The position numbers and the translations under genes are program-made. Under the pieces are notes generated by a model, which searched no databases, was not told the origin of the DNA, and saw only the letters and a program-made list of their open reading frames with translations. From Caldifarciminota bacterium (GTDB lineage Bacteria > Hydrothermota > Tepidihabitantia > SM23-42), in contig CP070705.1 in NCBI GenBank assembly GCA_020349965.1, forward strand, positions 1,570,889 to 1,634,888: a DNA stretch of 64,000 nt, read 5' to 3'. Each line of letters begins with the position of its first letter. Position 1 is the first letter of the stretch. This document shows, piece after piece, positions 53,391 to 62,215 of this stretch.

Positions 53391-53882
53391 ATGAAAAAAA
53401 CGATCAGTATAGAATCCGTGCTGAGAGTGCTTGAAGAACATAATGTGGATTATGCCGTCATCGGTGGTGTTGCGGTTGTATTACACGGATATGTGAGATT
53501 CACCAAGGATATAGATCTGCTGATCGATTTCACGCACGAGAATGTTGCCCGGTTCGTGAAGGTCTTGTCAGTGCTTAATTTTGTGCCGGGTGTGCCCATC
53601 GACCCAATGGCCATGGCAGATGAACGAAAGCGCGCGGCATGGATGCGCGAGAAGAATGTCAAGGTGATCACCTTCTACAATCCTGAATCGCCATTGCTCC
53701 AGATTGACGTTCTGATAACGAAAAACCTTGCCGACCTGAAGAAGTCGAGCAAGCGGATCGGGGATTTGGTCGTTTCGGTTATCAGTTACGACGACCTTCT
53801 CAGAATGAAAAAAGAGACCTCACGGCCCACCGACCTTATCGACATCGAAAAACTTGAAGAACTGAAACGAATGGCAAAATGA
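53391..53882 (+). CDS. Nucleotidyltransferase-fold protein (AbiEii/DUF6036-like)
   Basis: The 163-residue protein matches the small nucleotidyltransferase fold: VDYAVIGGVAVVLHGYVRFTKDIDLLID has the GG and DxD-like residues, and LLQIDVLITK supplies the third acidic residue. It resembles the AbiEii or DUF6036 type found as toxins or as solitary enzymes. A leaderless start follows a strong promoter. The next gene, 61 nt on, encodes a small helix-turn-helix-like protein, so a toxin-antitoxin-like pair is conceivable, but the order and families fit no system I know. Confidence 0.83.
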   Translation: MKKTISIESVLRVLEEHNVDYAVIGGVAVVLHGYVRFTKDIDLLIDFTHENVARFVKVLSVLNFVPGVPIDPMAMADERKRAAWMREKNVKVITFYNPESPLLQIDVLITKNLADLKKSSKRIGDLVVSVISYDDLLRMKKETSRPTDLIDIEKLEELKRMAK

Positions 53883-53943
53883 GAATGAAAATCAATGTAA
53901 TCAGCCATTCTTATCACCGTGGTCGGTGTTTACCGTGAAGTCA

Positions 53944-54294
53944 ATGGACGCTGAGAGCAATTTGCTTTCCCTTGAATTGTTGCGCGACTTTGTCGCCAGA
54001 GTCGTGCCGTATGATGTATATCTGAAAAACCTCGTCATCGATAAGGTCGAAACATGCAACCGTAGATTGTGGGCTCTGCGTGAGAGTATGGGCATCGAAG
54101 AGGAAGATTTCGCAAGTTTGTTCAGAATTACGTTTGAGGAGTACCACAACTATGAGAGGAATTTCAGCCCTGTATCATCTGAATTTCTTCAGAAGGTCGC
54201 AGAAGAATTTTCTGTATCGATAGAATGGCTTCGTTGCGAGCGGCCCATCCTGCCGATACCCGTTCCACGCCGCGGTGATCCGAAGGGCCGGTGA
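53944..54294 (+). CDS. Small Cro/CI-like helix-turn-helix protein
   Basis: The 116-residue product has an N-terminal helical part and then a region laid out like an XRE domain: ALRESMGIEEEDFASLF, ITFEEYHNYERNFSPV, SEFLQKVAEEFSVSIEWLR. The tail is proline-rich and basic. ATG 53944 is my choice; GTG 53926 or 53935 are also open, and none has a ribosome-binding site. It lies 61 nt after the nucleotidyltransferase-like gene and may regulate or accompany it. Confidence 0.62.
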   Translation: MDAESNLLSLELLRDFVARVVPYDVYLKNLVIDKVETCNRRLWALRESMGIEEEDFASLFRITFEEYHNYERNFSPVSSEFLQKVAEEFSVSIEWLRCERPILPIPVPRRGDPKGR

Positions 54295-54529
54295 AGCGGA
54301 GACACGCAATAAGATCAGAGGATCAGAATAAAAGGAGCTGAGAAACTCGGAAATTGAGATATGGAGAACCGTGCGTTGTCGCCCCTGCCCGTGCTTTCTA
54401 TACACCTTGTCTATAGGCACGTACTGTAATGTACGGACGGAATCCAAGAATGGTGAATACAGCGATCCGAACGATGTCGGTAATCTGTATCATGAATGGT
54501 AGATCGTTTCCACGTATGAGGAGCGTGAC
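54295..54529. other. Intergenic region with inverted repeats
   Basis: The left half is low-complexity (GATCAGAGGATCAG words near 54316-54330). At 54390-54421, CGTGC-ttt-CTATA pairs with TATAG-GCACG. A second hairpin CGTAC-TGTAAT-GTACG follows at about 54420-54435. There is no T run, so I do not call a terminator. It may be an RNA structure or an operator. Confidence 0.4.
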
Positions 54530-55669
54530 ATGAAGAACAAGTTCGATATCGTCGTAGTCGGTGCCGGCCCCGTCGGCTCGTATCTTTCCTGCCTTCTTGC
54601 GCAGAACGGTTTTGAAGTCGGTCTCATAGAGAAGAAGAAGAAGATTGGTGAAGGCGCGATCTGCGCGGGGGTGATCGGGAAGAAAGCTTTCGATCGATAC
54701 GAACTACCGGTCGATTCCATCGTTTCCAAGATCGATTCTGTATCATTCTTCTCACCATCAGGGCAGAGACTCGAATACACTCCTGAAGAGGTATTTGCAT
54801 ATATCGTCGACCGCGATGCTCTCGACCGCAGACTTTTCCTCAAAGCAAGAAAAGCCGGAGTCGAAACTCATCTGAATCAAAGGGTTAATGATATTTCCGG
54901 GGTTTCGCAATTCTATTCTGTGAGGTGTGGAAGTACTACTTATCGGGCAAAGGCGGTGGTCATTGCCACCGGCATCGATTACAGATTACATGCCAAGGTG
55001 GGGTTCGGTCGACCACGCGGTTTCCTATACGGCTCACAGATCGAGCTGCCAGTATCCAGGGCTCAATCGAGGATCGAGGTGCACATCGGCTGTGATTTCG
55101 CACCCGGGTCGTTTGGCTGGCTGGTGCCCTACCGGGCACATAAGGCCAGGATCGGCGTGCTCCTCTCACAGCGCGGTAAGAAATGGCTTATGAAGCTCAT
55201 TGCCCAGCGTCTTGGCAGCGCTGACCCGGTCGATGTCAGTAAAATTCAGCAAAAGCCCATAGCGTACGGACCCATCGACAACAGTGTCCAGGGAGGGATC
55301 CTTGCGGTCGGTGAGGCTGCCGGCCAGGTGAAGACAACGACAGGAGGCGGGATTCATTACGGACTTCTGTGCGCTGAAATTGCCGCTGACAGATTGAGAA
55401 GAACACTCAAGCAGGGCTACAGTCTGCACAATTACGACGTTACATGGCGGAGCGCCCTGGCCGCAGAACTGGACATCGGTATGAATCTGAGGTCGATTGC
55501 CGGTAAGCTCAAGGATCACGACCTCGATAACCTGTTCACGTTCGTCAAGCAGAATAGATTTTGGGTAGAATTGCTGGTTCCACGTATAGATTTTGATTTC
55601 CATTCTGATGTAATATATTTCTGCATGAAAAGCTTCGGGCAACTGCTGGGGCTGAAAGAAGGGAGATGA
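54530..55669 (+). CDS. Geranylgeranyl-reductase-family FAD-dependent oxidoreductase
   Basis: The 379-residue flavoprotein has the dinucleotide site DIVVVGAGPVGSYLSCLLAQ and the family segment KKKKIGEGAICAGVIGKKAF. A further FAD motif AVVIATGIDYRLH and GILAVGEAAGQVKTTTGGGIHYGL with the GD/GE-type FAD contact are also present. The family reduces double bonds of geranylgeranyl chains on lipids or chlorophyll. With the UbiA enzyme at 28140 it could serve isoprenoid-lipid or quinone modification. GAGGAG precedes the ATG. Substrate is unknown. Confidence 0.87.
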   Translation: MKNKFDIVVVGAGPVGSYLSCLLAQNGFEVGLIEKKKKIGEGAICAGVIGKKAFDRYELPVDSIVSKIDSVSFFSPSGQRLEYTPEEVFAYIVDRDALDRRLFLKARKAGVETHLNQRVNDISGVSQFYSVRCGSTTYRAKAVVIATGIDYRLHAKVGFGRPRGFLYGSQIELPVSRAQSRIEVHIGCDFAPGSFGWLVPYRAHKARIGVLLSQRGKKWLMKLIAQRLGSADPVDVSKIQQKPIAYGPIDNSVQGGILAVGEAAGQVKTTTGGGIHYGLLCAEIAADRLRRTLKQGYSLHNYDVTWRSALAAELDIGMNLRSIAGKLKDHDLDNLFTFVKQNRFWVELLVPRIDFDFHSDVIYFCMKSFGQLLGLKEGR

Positions 55670-55672
55670 AAG

Positions 55673-55749
55673 CGAAATTCGCAATTCCTCCACCTTTTTT
55701 TGTTTGTTAATTCTTTGTTTTCGCTTTTCGAAACTCGCAATTCCTCCAC
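55673..55749. repeat. 21-bp direct repeat between genes
   Basis: CGAAATTCGCAATTCCTCCA at 55673 recurs at 55729 with one change (CGAAACTCGC...), 56 bp apart. It flanks a T-rich tract (55695-55720). The second copy ends just before the lpd promoter. Confidence 0.75.
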
Positions 55750-55759
55750 GGTAATGTGG

Positions 55760-55787
55760 TTGACTTGTTCATGTTATTTCGTATAAT
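55760..55787 (+). promoter_or_regulatory. Sigma-70 promoter, leaderless, for lpd
   Basis: TTGACT (55760-55765), 16 bp, TATAAT (55782-55787), then 6 nt to GTG 55794. No ribosome-binding site. Confidence 0.85.
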
Positions 55788-55793
55788 AGTCTC

Positions 55794-57182
55794 GTGAATC
55801 GATACGAGATCATCATCATCGGCGCCGGGCCTGGCGGTTATCCATGCGCGATCCGTCTTGGCCAGCTGAACAAGAAGGTCCTCGTTGTTGAATCGAAGTT
55901 GCTCGGCGGTCTGTGCTTGAACTGGGGTTGCATTCCGACCAAAGCGCTAAGTTTTGCTGCCGAATTCGTCGACAATGTCGAGAAGGCAAAGCGCATGGGT
56001 TTCGATGTTACACTCAATGGTTGCGATCTGGACAAGCTGCGATCCTGGAAAGAGAATGTAGTGAAGAGGCTGAGAACCGGCATAGAATTCCTTTTCAAAT
56101 CCAATAATGTTGAGTGGAAGATCGGCACGGCACGGATCGTTGATGAGCATACTGTCGAGATCGAAGATGGGGGAGTGAAGGAAACATTCCAGACAGATAA
56201 CATCGTCATCGCCACGGGAACCGAGGTCGTCTCCTTGCCTGGTCTGGAAGTCGACCACAAGCACGTCATAGATACCGACGATGCGCTCGAGATCTCGGAA
56301 ATACCCGCAAAACTGCTCGTTATCGGAGCGGGTGCGTCAGGGCTTGAGATGGCCACGATCTACTCGCGGCTGGGCAGCAAGGTGGCCGTTGTTGAGATCA
56401 TGGATCAGATCCTTCCCGGCATGGAATCCGAATTGTGCCTAAACCTTCTGAAGATCCTCAAGCGATCCGGCATTGCATTACACATCAGTTCTCAGGTCGC
56501 CGGCTACGAAGAAAAGGACAATGTGCTCGAGGTTTCCATCAAGACGGGCGAACAGGTCATGAAGGATACGTTTGACAAAATTCTCGTTTCGGTTGGCCGC
56601 AAGCCTTCTCTTAAGGCATTCAAAGAGCTGGGCCTTGACCTCGATAAAAAAGGCTACGTGAAGGTCGACGAGTGGATGCGCACGAGCATGAAGAATATTT
56701 ACGCGATCGGTGACATCACCGGCCCTCCTTTGTTGGCTCATAAAGCCACGAAGCAGGGCATCTCCGTTGCTGAGCACATTGCCGGGCAGAGGACAGAAAG
56801 TGGAAATAACACGATGCCGTCATGTGTTTTTACTATTCCACCGCTTTCGTCTGTTGGTTTGACCGAAGCAGAGGCGATCGCCAACGGCCGCAAGATCGCG
56901 GTCGGGAGATTTCCCTACCGCGCGTCGGGCAAAGCCGTTTCAATGGGGGAGACCGAGGGTGTGGTGAAGATCATCGGTGACGAGAGCGGTACGCTGCTGG
57001 GTGTTCACATTCTGGGTTCCGAATCACCCAATCTGATCGGAGAGGCGGTCGTCGCACTCGACAAGGGGATGAATGTTGCCGATATCGCCGAGTCTATCCA
57101 TCCGCATCCGACATTGACCGAAATGATACAGGAAGCGGCAGAGAACTTCCTGAAAAAAGCGATTCACGTGGCGAACAAATAG
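55794..57182 (+). CDS. lpd: Dihydrolipoyl dehydrogenase
   Basis: The 462-residue flavoenzyme reoxidises dihydrolipoamide of 2-oxoacid dehydrogenase complexes or the glycine cleavage system. It shows IIIIGAGPGGYPCAIRLGQL (FAD), the redox disulfide GGLCLNWGCIPTKAL, LLVIGAGASGLEMATIYSRLGSKV (NAD), YAIGDITGPPLLAHKA, and HPHPTLTEMIQEAAENF with the catalytic His-Glu. No E1 or E2 gene is in the window. The GTG start is fixed by the promoter. mscS follows after 21 nt. Confidence 0.95.
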   Translation: MNRYEIIIIGAGPGGYPCAIRLGQLNKKVLVVESKLLGGLCLNWGCIPTKALSFAAEFVDNVEKAKRMGFDVTLNGCDLDKLRSWKENVVKRLRTGIEFLFKSNNVEWKIGTARIVDEHTVEIEDGGVKETFQTDNIVIATGTEVVSLPGLEVDHKHVIDTDDALEISEIPAKLLVIGAGASGLEMATIYSRLGSKVAVVEIMDQILPGMESELCLNLLKILKRSGIALHISSQVAGYEEKDNVLEVSIKTGEQVMKDTFDKILVSVGRKPSLKAFKELGLDLDKKGYVKVDEWMRTSMKNIYAIGDITGPPLLAHKATKQGISVAEHIAGQRTESGNNTMPSCVFTIPPLSSVGLTEAEAIANGRKIAVGRFPYRASGKAVSMGETEGVVKIIGDESGTLLGVHILGSESPNLIGEAVVALDKGMNVADIAESIHPHPTLTEMIQEAAENFLKKAIHVANK

Positions 57183-57203
57183 AATGTTACAGGTATAAGG
57201 AAT

Positions 57204-58184
57204 ATGTTGACCGAAGCGATCACCCTGAAAGATATCATCATTTCCGCCTTGCTCGTGTTCGGAGGGTTTACGCTCGGGATCTTGATCGAGAGAATAATAC
57301 TGGCGAGGCTTAGAAGATTCGCGACCCGCACAAGGTGGGAAGGTGATGAAATAGTCATTAACGCGATAAAAGGTGTTCCCGTATTATGGCTGGGCGTGAC
57401 CGGTTTGTATCTCGCATGCATCAACCTGCCTTTCATCCCGGTTATCGAGGACATATTAAAAAGGGTATTATTTGTCATCGTCCTCGTTTCGGCAACTATT
57501 ATCCTGGCGCGGGTCGCAGTTAGTTTTGTGAACCTCCATAGCAAGAAAAGCACGAGCGCATTACCATCGGCATCTCTGTTCGCCAATCTCACCAGAGGAT
57601 TGATATTTGTGTTCGGCGCGCTCTTCATACTCAATGCTCTGGGTGTGTCCATAACGCCGTTGTTGACCGCCCTCGGTGTCGGTGGCCTCGCCGTTGCCCT
57701 TGCCTTGCAGCCTACGCTCTCAAATCTCTTTGCCGGGATCCAAATCATCGTATCGAAGCAGCTGGAACCGGGTGACTGGGTCGAGCTTGATTCGGGAGCC
57801 AAAGGATATGTCGTCGATGTTTCCTGGCGCAATACTACGATACGAGAACTGCCTAACAATCTCATCATCGTTCCCAACTCAACGCTGGCAAATAGCATTA
57901 TCACGAATTTCAGCCGACCCCAAAAACAGATGTCGGTCATCATAGATGTTGGTGTCAGTTATGACAGTGATCTGGCAAAGGTGGAGAAGGTGACCATAGA
58001 TGTTGCCAAGAAAGTGGTCAAGGAAATCCAGGGGGGAGAAGCGGAATTCGAGCCGATAATACGTTATCATACCTTCGCCGATTTCAGCATCAATTTCTCT
58101 GTCATCTTGCGGGTGAAGGAGTACGTAAACAAGTATCTTATCCGCCATGAGTTCATCAAAGCTTTGCATGAGCGTTACAAGTAA
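57204..58184 (+). CDS. MscS-type small-conductance mechanosensitive channel
   Basis: The 326-residue protein has about four membrane helices. The last is the pore helix GVGGLAVALALQPTLSNLFAGI, rich in small residues. The beta domain follows (IIVSKQLEPGDWVEL; GYVVDVSWRNTTIREL; NLIIVPNSTLANSIITNFSRP), then the alpha/beta cytosolic part. It releases solutes on hypo-osmotic shock. It is co-transcribed with lpd. Confidence 0.92.
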   Translation: MLTEAITLKDIIISALLVFGGFTLGILIERIILARLRRFATRTRWEGDEIVINAIKGVPVLWLGVTGLYLACINLPFIPVIEDILKRVLFVIVLVSATIILARVAVSFVNLHSKKSTSALPSASLFANLTRGLIFVFGALFILNALGVSITPLLTALGVGGLAVALALQPTLSNLFAGIQIIVSKQLEPGDWVELDSGAKGYVVDVSWRNTTIRELPNNLIIVPNSTLANSIITNFSRPQKQMSVIIDVGVSYDSDLAKVEKVTIDVAKKVVKEIQGGEAEFEPIIRYHTFADFSINFSVILRVKEYVNKYLIRHEFIKALHERYK

Positions 58185-58670
58185 GAGGGCATAGAAATAC
58201 CATTCCCGATTCGAACGTTGCATATCAATACCGCAAAAAGAGATAAATAACCCAGAAGGCATAACTAATATCAAGTTGTAGAAACCTCTGTTTCTGTGGT
58301 AACATTTGACGGTTACATAGCCTGTTTCGGCTACAAGGCAATGGTGTTGCCCTCGGAATGGGAAGATTCCAGCAGCGGTGCAAATTCAAAGTTGACAAGC
58401 ATTTGCTGATATCTATAATTAACCCGAAGGCATTGGCGGTGGCGCTTTTTCAGCCTGAGCGACCTTGATTGGGGGTAAGTATTGGTGTGTACTGAAATAG
58501 ATCTTCAGGTGTCGGCCCTAATGATGCTGACAAGGGCGGTAGCTTATCCGTGCTGCGATTCGCGACGGTTATCTATCTTTGAATGAGGATGTTTCGTATG
58601 GATTTGCGCGCATCTTTGTTATGAGTGTTATTTACAGCTGTTACCAGTGATGAAGAAAGGGGGGTCAAGC
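58185..58670 (+). other. 486-bp intergenic region with possible structured RNA and long leader
   Basis: The left half holds three consecutive perfect small hairpins: TAGCC-TGTTTC-GGCTA (about 58318-58333), GGCAA-TGGTG-TTGCC (about 58337-58351) and GGAAT-GGGAAG-ATTCC (about 58355-58370). They end 22 bp before the promoter at 58392. From the predicted start (about 58426) to ATG 58671 the leader is about 245 nt, far longer than any other in the window, and has no good open frame. The sequence matches no riboswitch I can name. Confidence 0.45.
58392..58419 (+). promoter_or_regulatory. Sigma-70 promoter with long leader for the first OmpA gene
   Basis: TTGACA (58392-58397), 16 bp, TATAAT (58414-58419). 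The start codon is 251 nt further on. Confidence 0.83.
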
Positions 58671-60299
58671 ATGAAGTACTTTTTTGTGGTGTTTGCATTG
58701 TGTACATCTCTTGCTTTCTCAGATTTCAAACGAACATCCGGATTGGTTGATATCCCTACTGCGAGGATACTACCGCATTTGGCCTATCGTGTAGGGGGGG
58801 ATTTGACGATACAGATGGGACCTGGTACTCATGATGGTTTTGTCGAGGAGAACCTCCATTTTTCATTGGGTCTTGGCGGTTTTGCTGAAACATACTTCGA
58901 TGTATACACGATACTTCCTGAAGTCTGGACTGTTGCATTCGGTTTCTGCCATAATTTCTTCAATCACGGCAGGCTCGGTCTTGCCTGGGGTATACATACC
59001 TTGTCCTTCTATGATGATGTATCAGAGATTGCGCACGGTGATTCCACAGGCTGGCATGACGATCTTCTATATGAATATGGTGATTATGAGAAACCCTACG
59101 AGAGATTGTCGGGATTTGTGGTATCGTCGTACGCATTAACTGACATGATCGACGTGTCCCTCGGTATGGGCCGTGGTAGATATGTGGGGTATGGCGCGAT
59201 CTCTAAATATCTGAATTCGAACCTGTATCATAGACAGGGAGGTGATTGGGGGATAGGGATTTTTGGTGGAATAGAATATAAAGTTTCCAATAAGATTTCT
59301 TTTATGATCGAGGGTGACGGTCGGGATATCAACGCAGGGGTTCGGTATCAACCTTTGCCCTGGGAGTTTGCGATGGGTCTGACAAAGATCGAGTACATCT
59401 TCGACTGGGATGAATATCGACCGAGGGTTGCACTTTCGGCATCTTACAAGCATATACCGAAGAAACCTGGCCCGGGTATTATCGCCGGGACTGTTCGTGA
59501 TACCGAGGACAATCCGCTCGTCGCTGCGGTTAAGATCTCTGAGAGCACCATATCACCGCTGCTGACCGAACCCGCTCTCGGTTCCTACGAATTCTCCGAA
59601 ATGAAACCTTCTTCGTACGAGGTGGTTGCTTCGGCTGAGGGATACTCGTCGGGGCGGAAGAAGGTCAAAGTATTGTCTGATCAGACAGTGTACTGCGACT
59701 TCGTGCTCGAGAGACTGAGTGGCGGACTCATCGGCGCAGTGATCGATGCAGAGACAGAGGAGATGCTTGTTGCTACTGTATCGGTTGAGAACACCGATGC
59801 CGTTGCTGAATCGGATATTGAGTCAGGTTTTTCTTTCATGTACTTAAAACCCGACGAGTACACCTTGAATGCCGAGGCTGTGGGATATCATCCGGGTAGT
59901 GCTACAGCGATGGTTGAAGCTAACACGACTGCCAATGTCTTGATCAGACTCGAACCGATATCATTCGTGCTCCAAGGAATTCAATTTGAATTTGACAAAT
60001 CAACGCTCAGGCCTGTTTCACTGCCGATTCTTGAACAGGCAGCAGATGTGCTCAGACAATATCAAGATATTCGCGTCGAGATACAAGGTCATACTTGTTC
60101 GATGGGTTCTGATGAATACAATATTAGGCTTTCGCAAGCACGCGCTCGTTCGGTAATGACGTATCTGGTATCCGAACAAAAAATCGACCCGGCAAGGCTG
60201 GTAGCCAAAGGTTACGGTGAGAGTAGTCCAATAGCTACCAATGATACGAACGAGGGGCGTTTAATGAACCGTCGCGTTGAATTTGTGATTATCAAGTAA
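58671..60299 (+). CDS. OmpA-family protein with barrel and two carboxypeptidase-regulatory repeats
   Basis: The 542-residue protein has a signal peptide (KYFFVVFALCTSLAFS). A beta-rich region at about 20-265 may form a barrel; it begins with the FKRTSGLVDIPTARILPHL block shared with the next gene. Two carboxypeptidase-regulatory-like domains follow (about 275-350 and 355-425; GIIAGTVRDTEDNPLV; GGLIGAVIDAETEEML), then an OmpA C-terminal domain. Its peptidoglycan-binding motif reads GHTCSMGSDEYN: the aspartate that normally grips diaminopimelate is Cys476. AAAGGGGGG precedes ATG 58671; an ATG at 58647 is also in frame. Confidence 0.88.
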   Translation: MKYFFVVFALCTSLAFSDFKRTSGLVDIPTARILPHLAYRVGGDLTIQMGPGTHDGFVEENLHFSLGLGGFAETYFDVYTILPEVWTVAFGFCHNFFNHGRLGLAWGIHTLSFYDDVSEIAHGDSTGWHDDLLYEYGDYEKPYERLSGFVVSSYALTDMIDVSLGMGRGRYVGYGAISKYLNSNLYHRQGGDWGIGIFGGIEYKVSNKISFMIEGDGRDINAGVRYQPLPWEFAMGLTKIEYIFDWDEYRPRVALSASYKHIPKKPGPGIIAGTVRDTEDNPLVAAVKISESTISPLLTEPALGSYEFSEMKPSSYEVVASAEGYSSGRKKVKVLSDQTVYCDFVLERLSGGLIGAVIDAETEEMLVATVSVENTDAVAESDIESGFSFMYLKPDEYTLNAEAVGYHPGSATAMVEANTTANVLIRLEPISFVLQGIQFEFDKSTLRPVSLPILEQAADVLRQYQDIRVEIQGHTCSMGSDEYNIRLSQARARSVMTYLVSEQKIDPARLVAKGYGESSPIATNDTNEGRLMNRRVEFVIIK

Positions 60300-60385
60300 T
60301 ATGTCGCGTGTATATAGGATTTCCGTGAGCCTCTTGCAGAATGGTTTGTAATAAATCGCAGTAGATCATTGAAGGAGGAAGGGAT

Positions 60386-62020
60386 ATGAAAAAGCTACTG
60401 ATTATATGTAGTCTATGTACATTGCCGCTCTTTGCGGATTTTAATCGAACGTCCGGCTTGATTGACATTCCGACCGCCAATATTATGCCTCACCTTGGAT
60501 TCCGGATAGGTGTGGATGGTTCGCTTGGGCTGCAGGATTTCGGCGAGGATACAGATTGGAATGTGCATATGTCCATGGGTCTATTCGACATTGCCGAGGC
60601 GTACATAGACGTGTACACCGTCGAAAACTTTACCGCAGCAATGGGCTTCTGCCACCGTTTTCTTGAAATGAACAAATTCAGTTTTGCGTGGGGTATCCAT
60701 ACCATCTCCTATGATCTAGATATCTCTGAAGTGGGGCGCGGTGATACGGTCGGTTGGTTTGACGATATGATGTACAACGAGGCCGAATACGAAAAACCGT
60801 TCGAACTCGGGTCGGCATTCTTGGTGACGACTTATGCAATCACCGAAGATATCGATGCGACGTTAGGTATTGCCAGAGGAAGGTATGTTGGCTATGGCGA
60901 CCAGTCAAAGTATTTCAATTCAAATTTCTATCATGAGCAGGGCGGTGACTGGGGTGTTGGTCTGGTCGCCGGCATTGAAGCGAAGATCGGCGACCAGTTC
61001 AGATTCATGATCGATGGTGATGGAAGGGATGTGAATATCGGTTTGGGTTATCGTTTTGCGCCGTTGGAGTTCAGTGTTGCTCTGAGTAAGCTGGAATGGC
61101 TCATATTCACTGATGACGAATACAAGCCAAGATTATCAGCGTCTTTGTCCTACGTGAACGAATTTGGGGAGAAGAAGCCGGGCGCCATCGCGGGCAAGGT
61201 TGTCGATGAGTATGGAAACCCCATGTCAGCAGAAGTGGGTATCGTGGATGATTCCACGGCCCGTGTCGAGACCAATCCCGGTGCAGGTATATTCAGTTTC
61301 TCTCCACTGGATGTCGGTACATACGAGGTGTATGCCTATGCCTCCGGCTATCAGACGGTATGGCGTAAGATAAAAGTACGCAGCGGCAAGACTGCATATC
61401 ACGAATTCGATATGCAGCCCGAACCAGTGCCTCCGGGTAATGTTCATGGCAAAGTCGTAGAGGCAGAGACGGACAGGCCACTCATTGTTGACATTACGGT
61501 ACTTGAAACAGAATACAAGACCAAATCGGATTCGCTCGGTGTTTTCGATGTCCGCGACCTCCCTCCGGGTATCTACAAGATACAGGCTGAGGCGATCGGG
61601 TTCGAAACCGGTGTTTACCCGATATCAATTATACCTGGTTCAAAGAACGTTCTTGAAATTCGGATGCTGAAACCATATGATGTGATCGTGCTATATGGAA
61701 TAAATTTTGAATACAACAAGGCGGTGATCCTGCCCGAATCATACCCGGTGATCGACGAAGCCGCTGCAATCGTCATGAATCACCCGAATATCAGGGTCGA
61801 GATTCAGGGTCATACGGATGCGATCGGTGCGCCGGAATACAATCTCGGGCTTTCCTATATGCGCGCTAACGCGGTGCGCGACTATCTTGTGGAAGTACAC
61901 GAGATTTCCTCCGAGCGTTTGGTTCCTGTAGGCTATGGCGAGGACCGGCCTGTTGCTTCCAATACTACGGAGGAAGGACGCGCCAAAAACAGGCGGGTGG
62001 AATTTTTTATTCTTAAATAG
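60386..62020 (+). CDS. OmpA-family paralogue of the preceding gene
   Basis: The 544-residue protein is laid out as its upstream neighbour. A signal peptide (KKLLIICSLCTLPLFA) is followed by FNRTSGLIDIPTANIMPHLG, a barrel-like part, two carboxypeptidase-regulatory-like domains (GAIAGKVVDEYGNPM; GNVHGKVVEAETDRPL) and an OmpA domain. Here the peptidoglycan motif is intact: GHTDAIGAPEYN with Asp478 and LSYMRANAV with the partner arginine. It should tie the outer membrane to the wall. AAGGAGGAAGGG precedes the ATG, 86 nt after the first copy, which suggests a tandem duplication in one transcript. Confidence 0.92.
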   Translation: MKKLLIICSLCTLPLFADFNRTSGLIDIPTANIMPHLGFRIGVDGSLGLQDFGEDTDWNVHMSMGLFDIAEAYIDVYTVENFTAAMGFCHRFLEMNKFSFAWGIHTISYDLDISEVGRGDTVGWFDDMMYNEAEYEKPFELGSAFLVTTYAITEDIDATLGIARGRYVGYGDQSKYFNSNFYHEQGGDWGVGLVAGIEAKIGDQFRFMIDGDGRDVNIGLGYRFAPLEFSVALSKLEWLIFTDDEYKPRLSASLSYVNEFGEKKPGAIAGKVVDEYGNPMSAEVGIVDDSTARVETNPGAGIFSFSPLDVGTYEVYAYASGYQTVWRKIKVRSGKTAYHEFDMQPEPVPPGNVHGKVVEAETDRPLIVDITVLETEYKTKSDSLGVFDVRDLPPGIYKIQAEAIGFETGVYPISIIPGSKNVLEIRMLKPYDVIVLYGINFEYNKAVILPESYPVIDEAAAIVMNHPNIRVEIQGHTDAIGAPEYNLGLSYMRANAVRDYLVEVHEISSERLVPVGYGEDRPVASNTTEEGRAKNRRVEFFILK

Positions 62021-62043
62021 TAAGCAATTGCGAAATTGATTTG

Positions 62044-62080
62044 CTAGATACTCGATACTGGATTCTTGATATGTGATAAG
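62044..62080. repeat. Dispersed GATACTGGAT-type intergenic repeat, copy 5
   Basis: TAGATACTCGATACTGGATT followed by CTTGATATGTGATAAG, after the second OmpA gene. GATCAG-type words follow at about 62098-62112. Confidence 0.7.
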
Positions 62081-62171
62081 ACCAGGTGCATCAGTGGATC
62101 AGAAGGTCAGCGAGCACTGTGGTTTGATGAGCATCTCCGTTTCTCCGATTCACCGGTTCTCACGGAATCGG

Positions 62172-62199
62172 TTGACATCTATGAGCAGTTGGGTAAACT
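62172..62199 (+). promoter_or_regulatory. Sigma-70 promoter for the second SLBB export gene
   Basis: TTGACA (62172-62177), 16 bp, TAAACT (62194-62199). The leader is about 10 nt and contains GGGAGG just before ATG 62216. Confidence 0.8.
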
Positions 62200-62215
62200 T
62201 GCGAAGGGAGGCCGA

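Noticed and set aside
58185..58430. Cobalamin, TPP or c-di-GMP riboswitch
   Set aside because: Parts look similar by eye (GGGAA...GGTGCAAA), but the conserved cores of these classes are not present in order.
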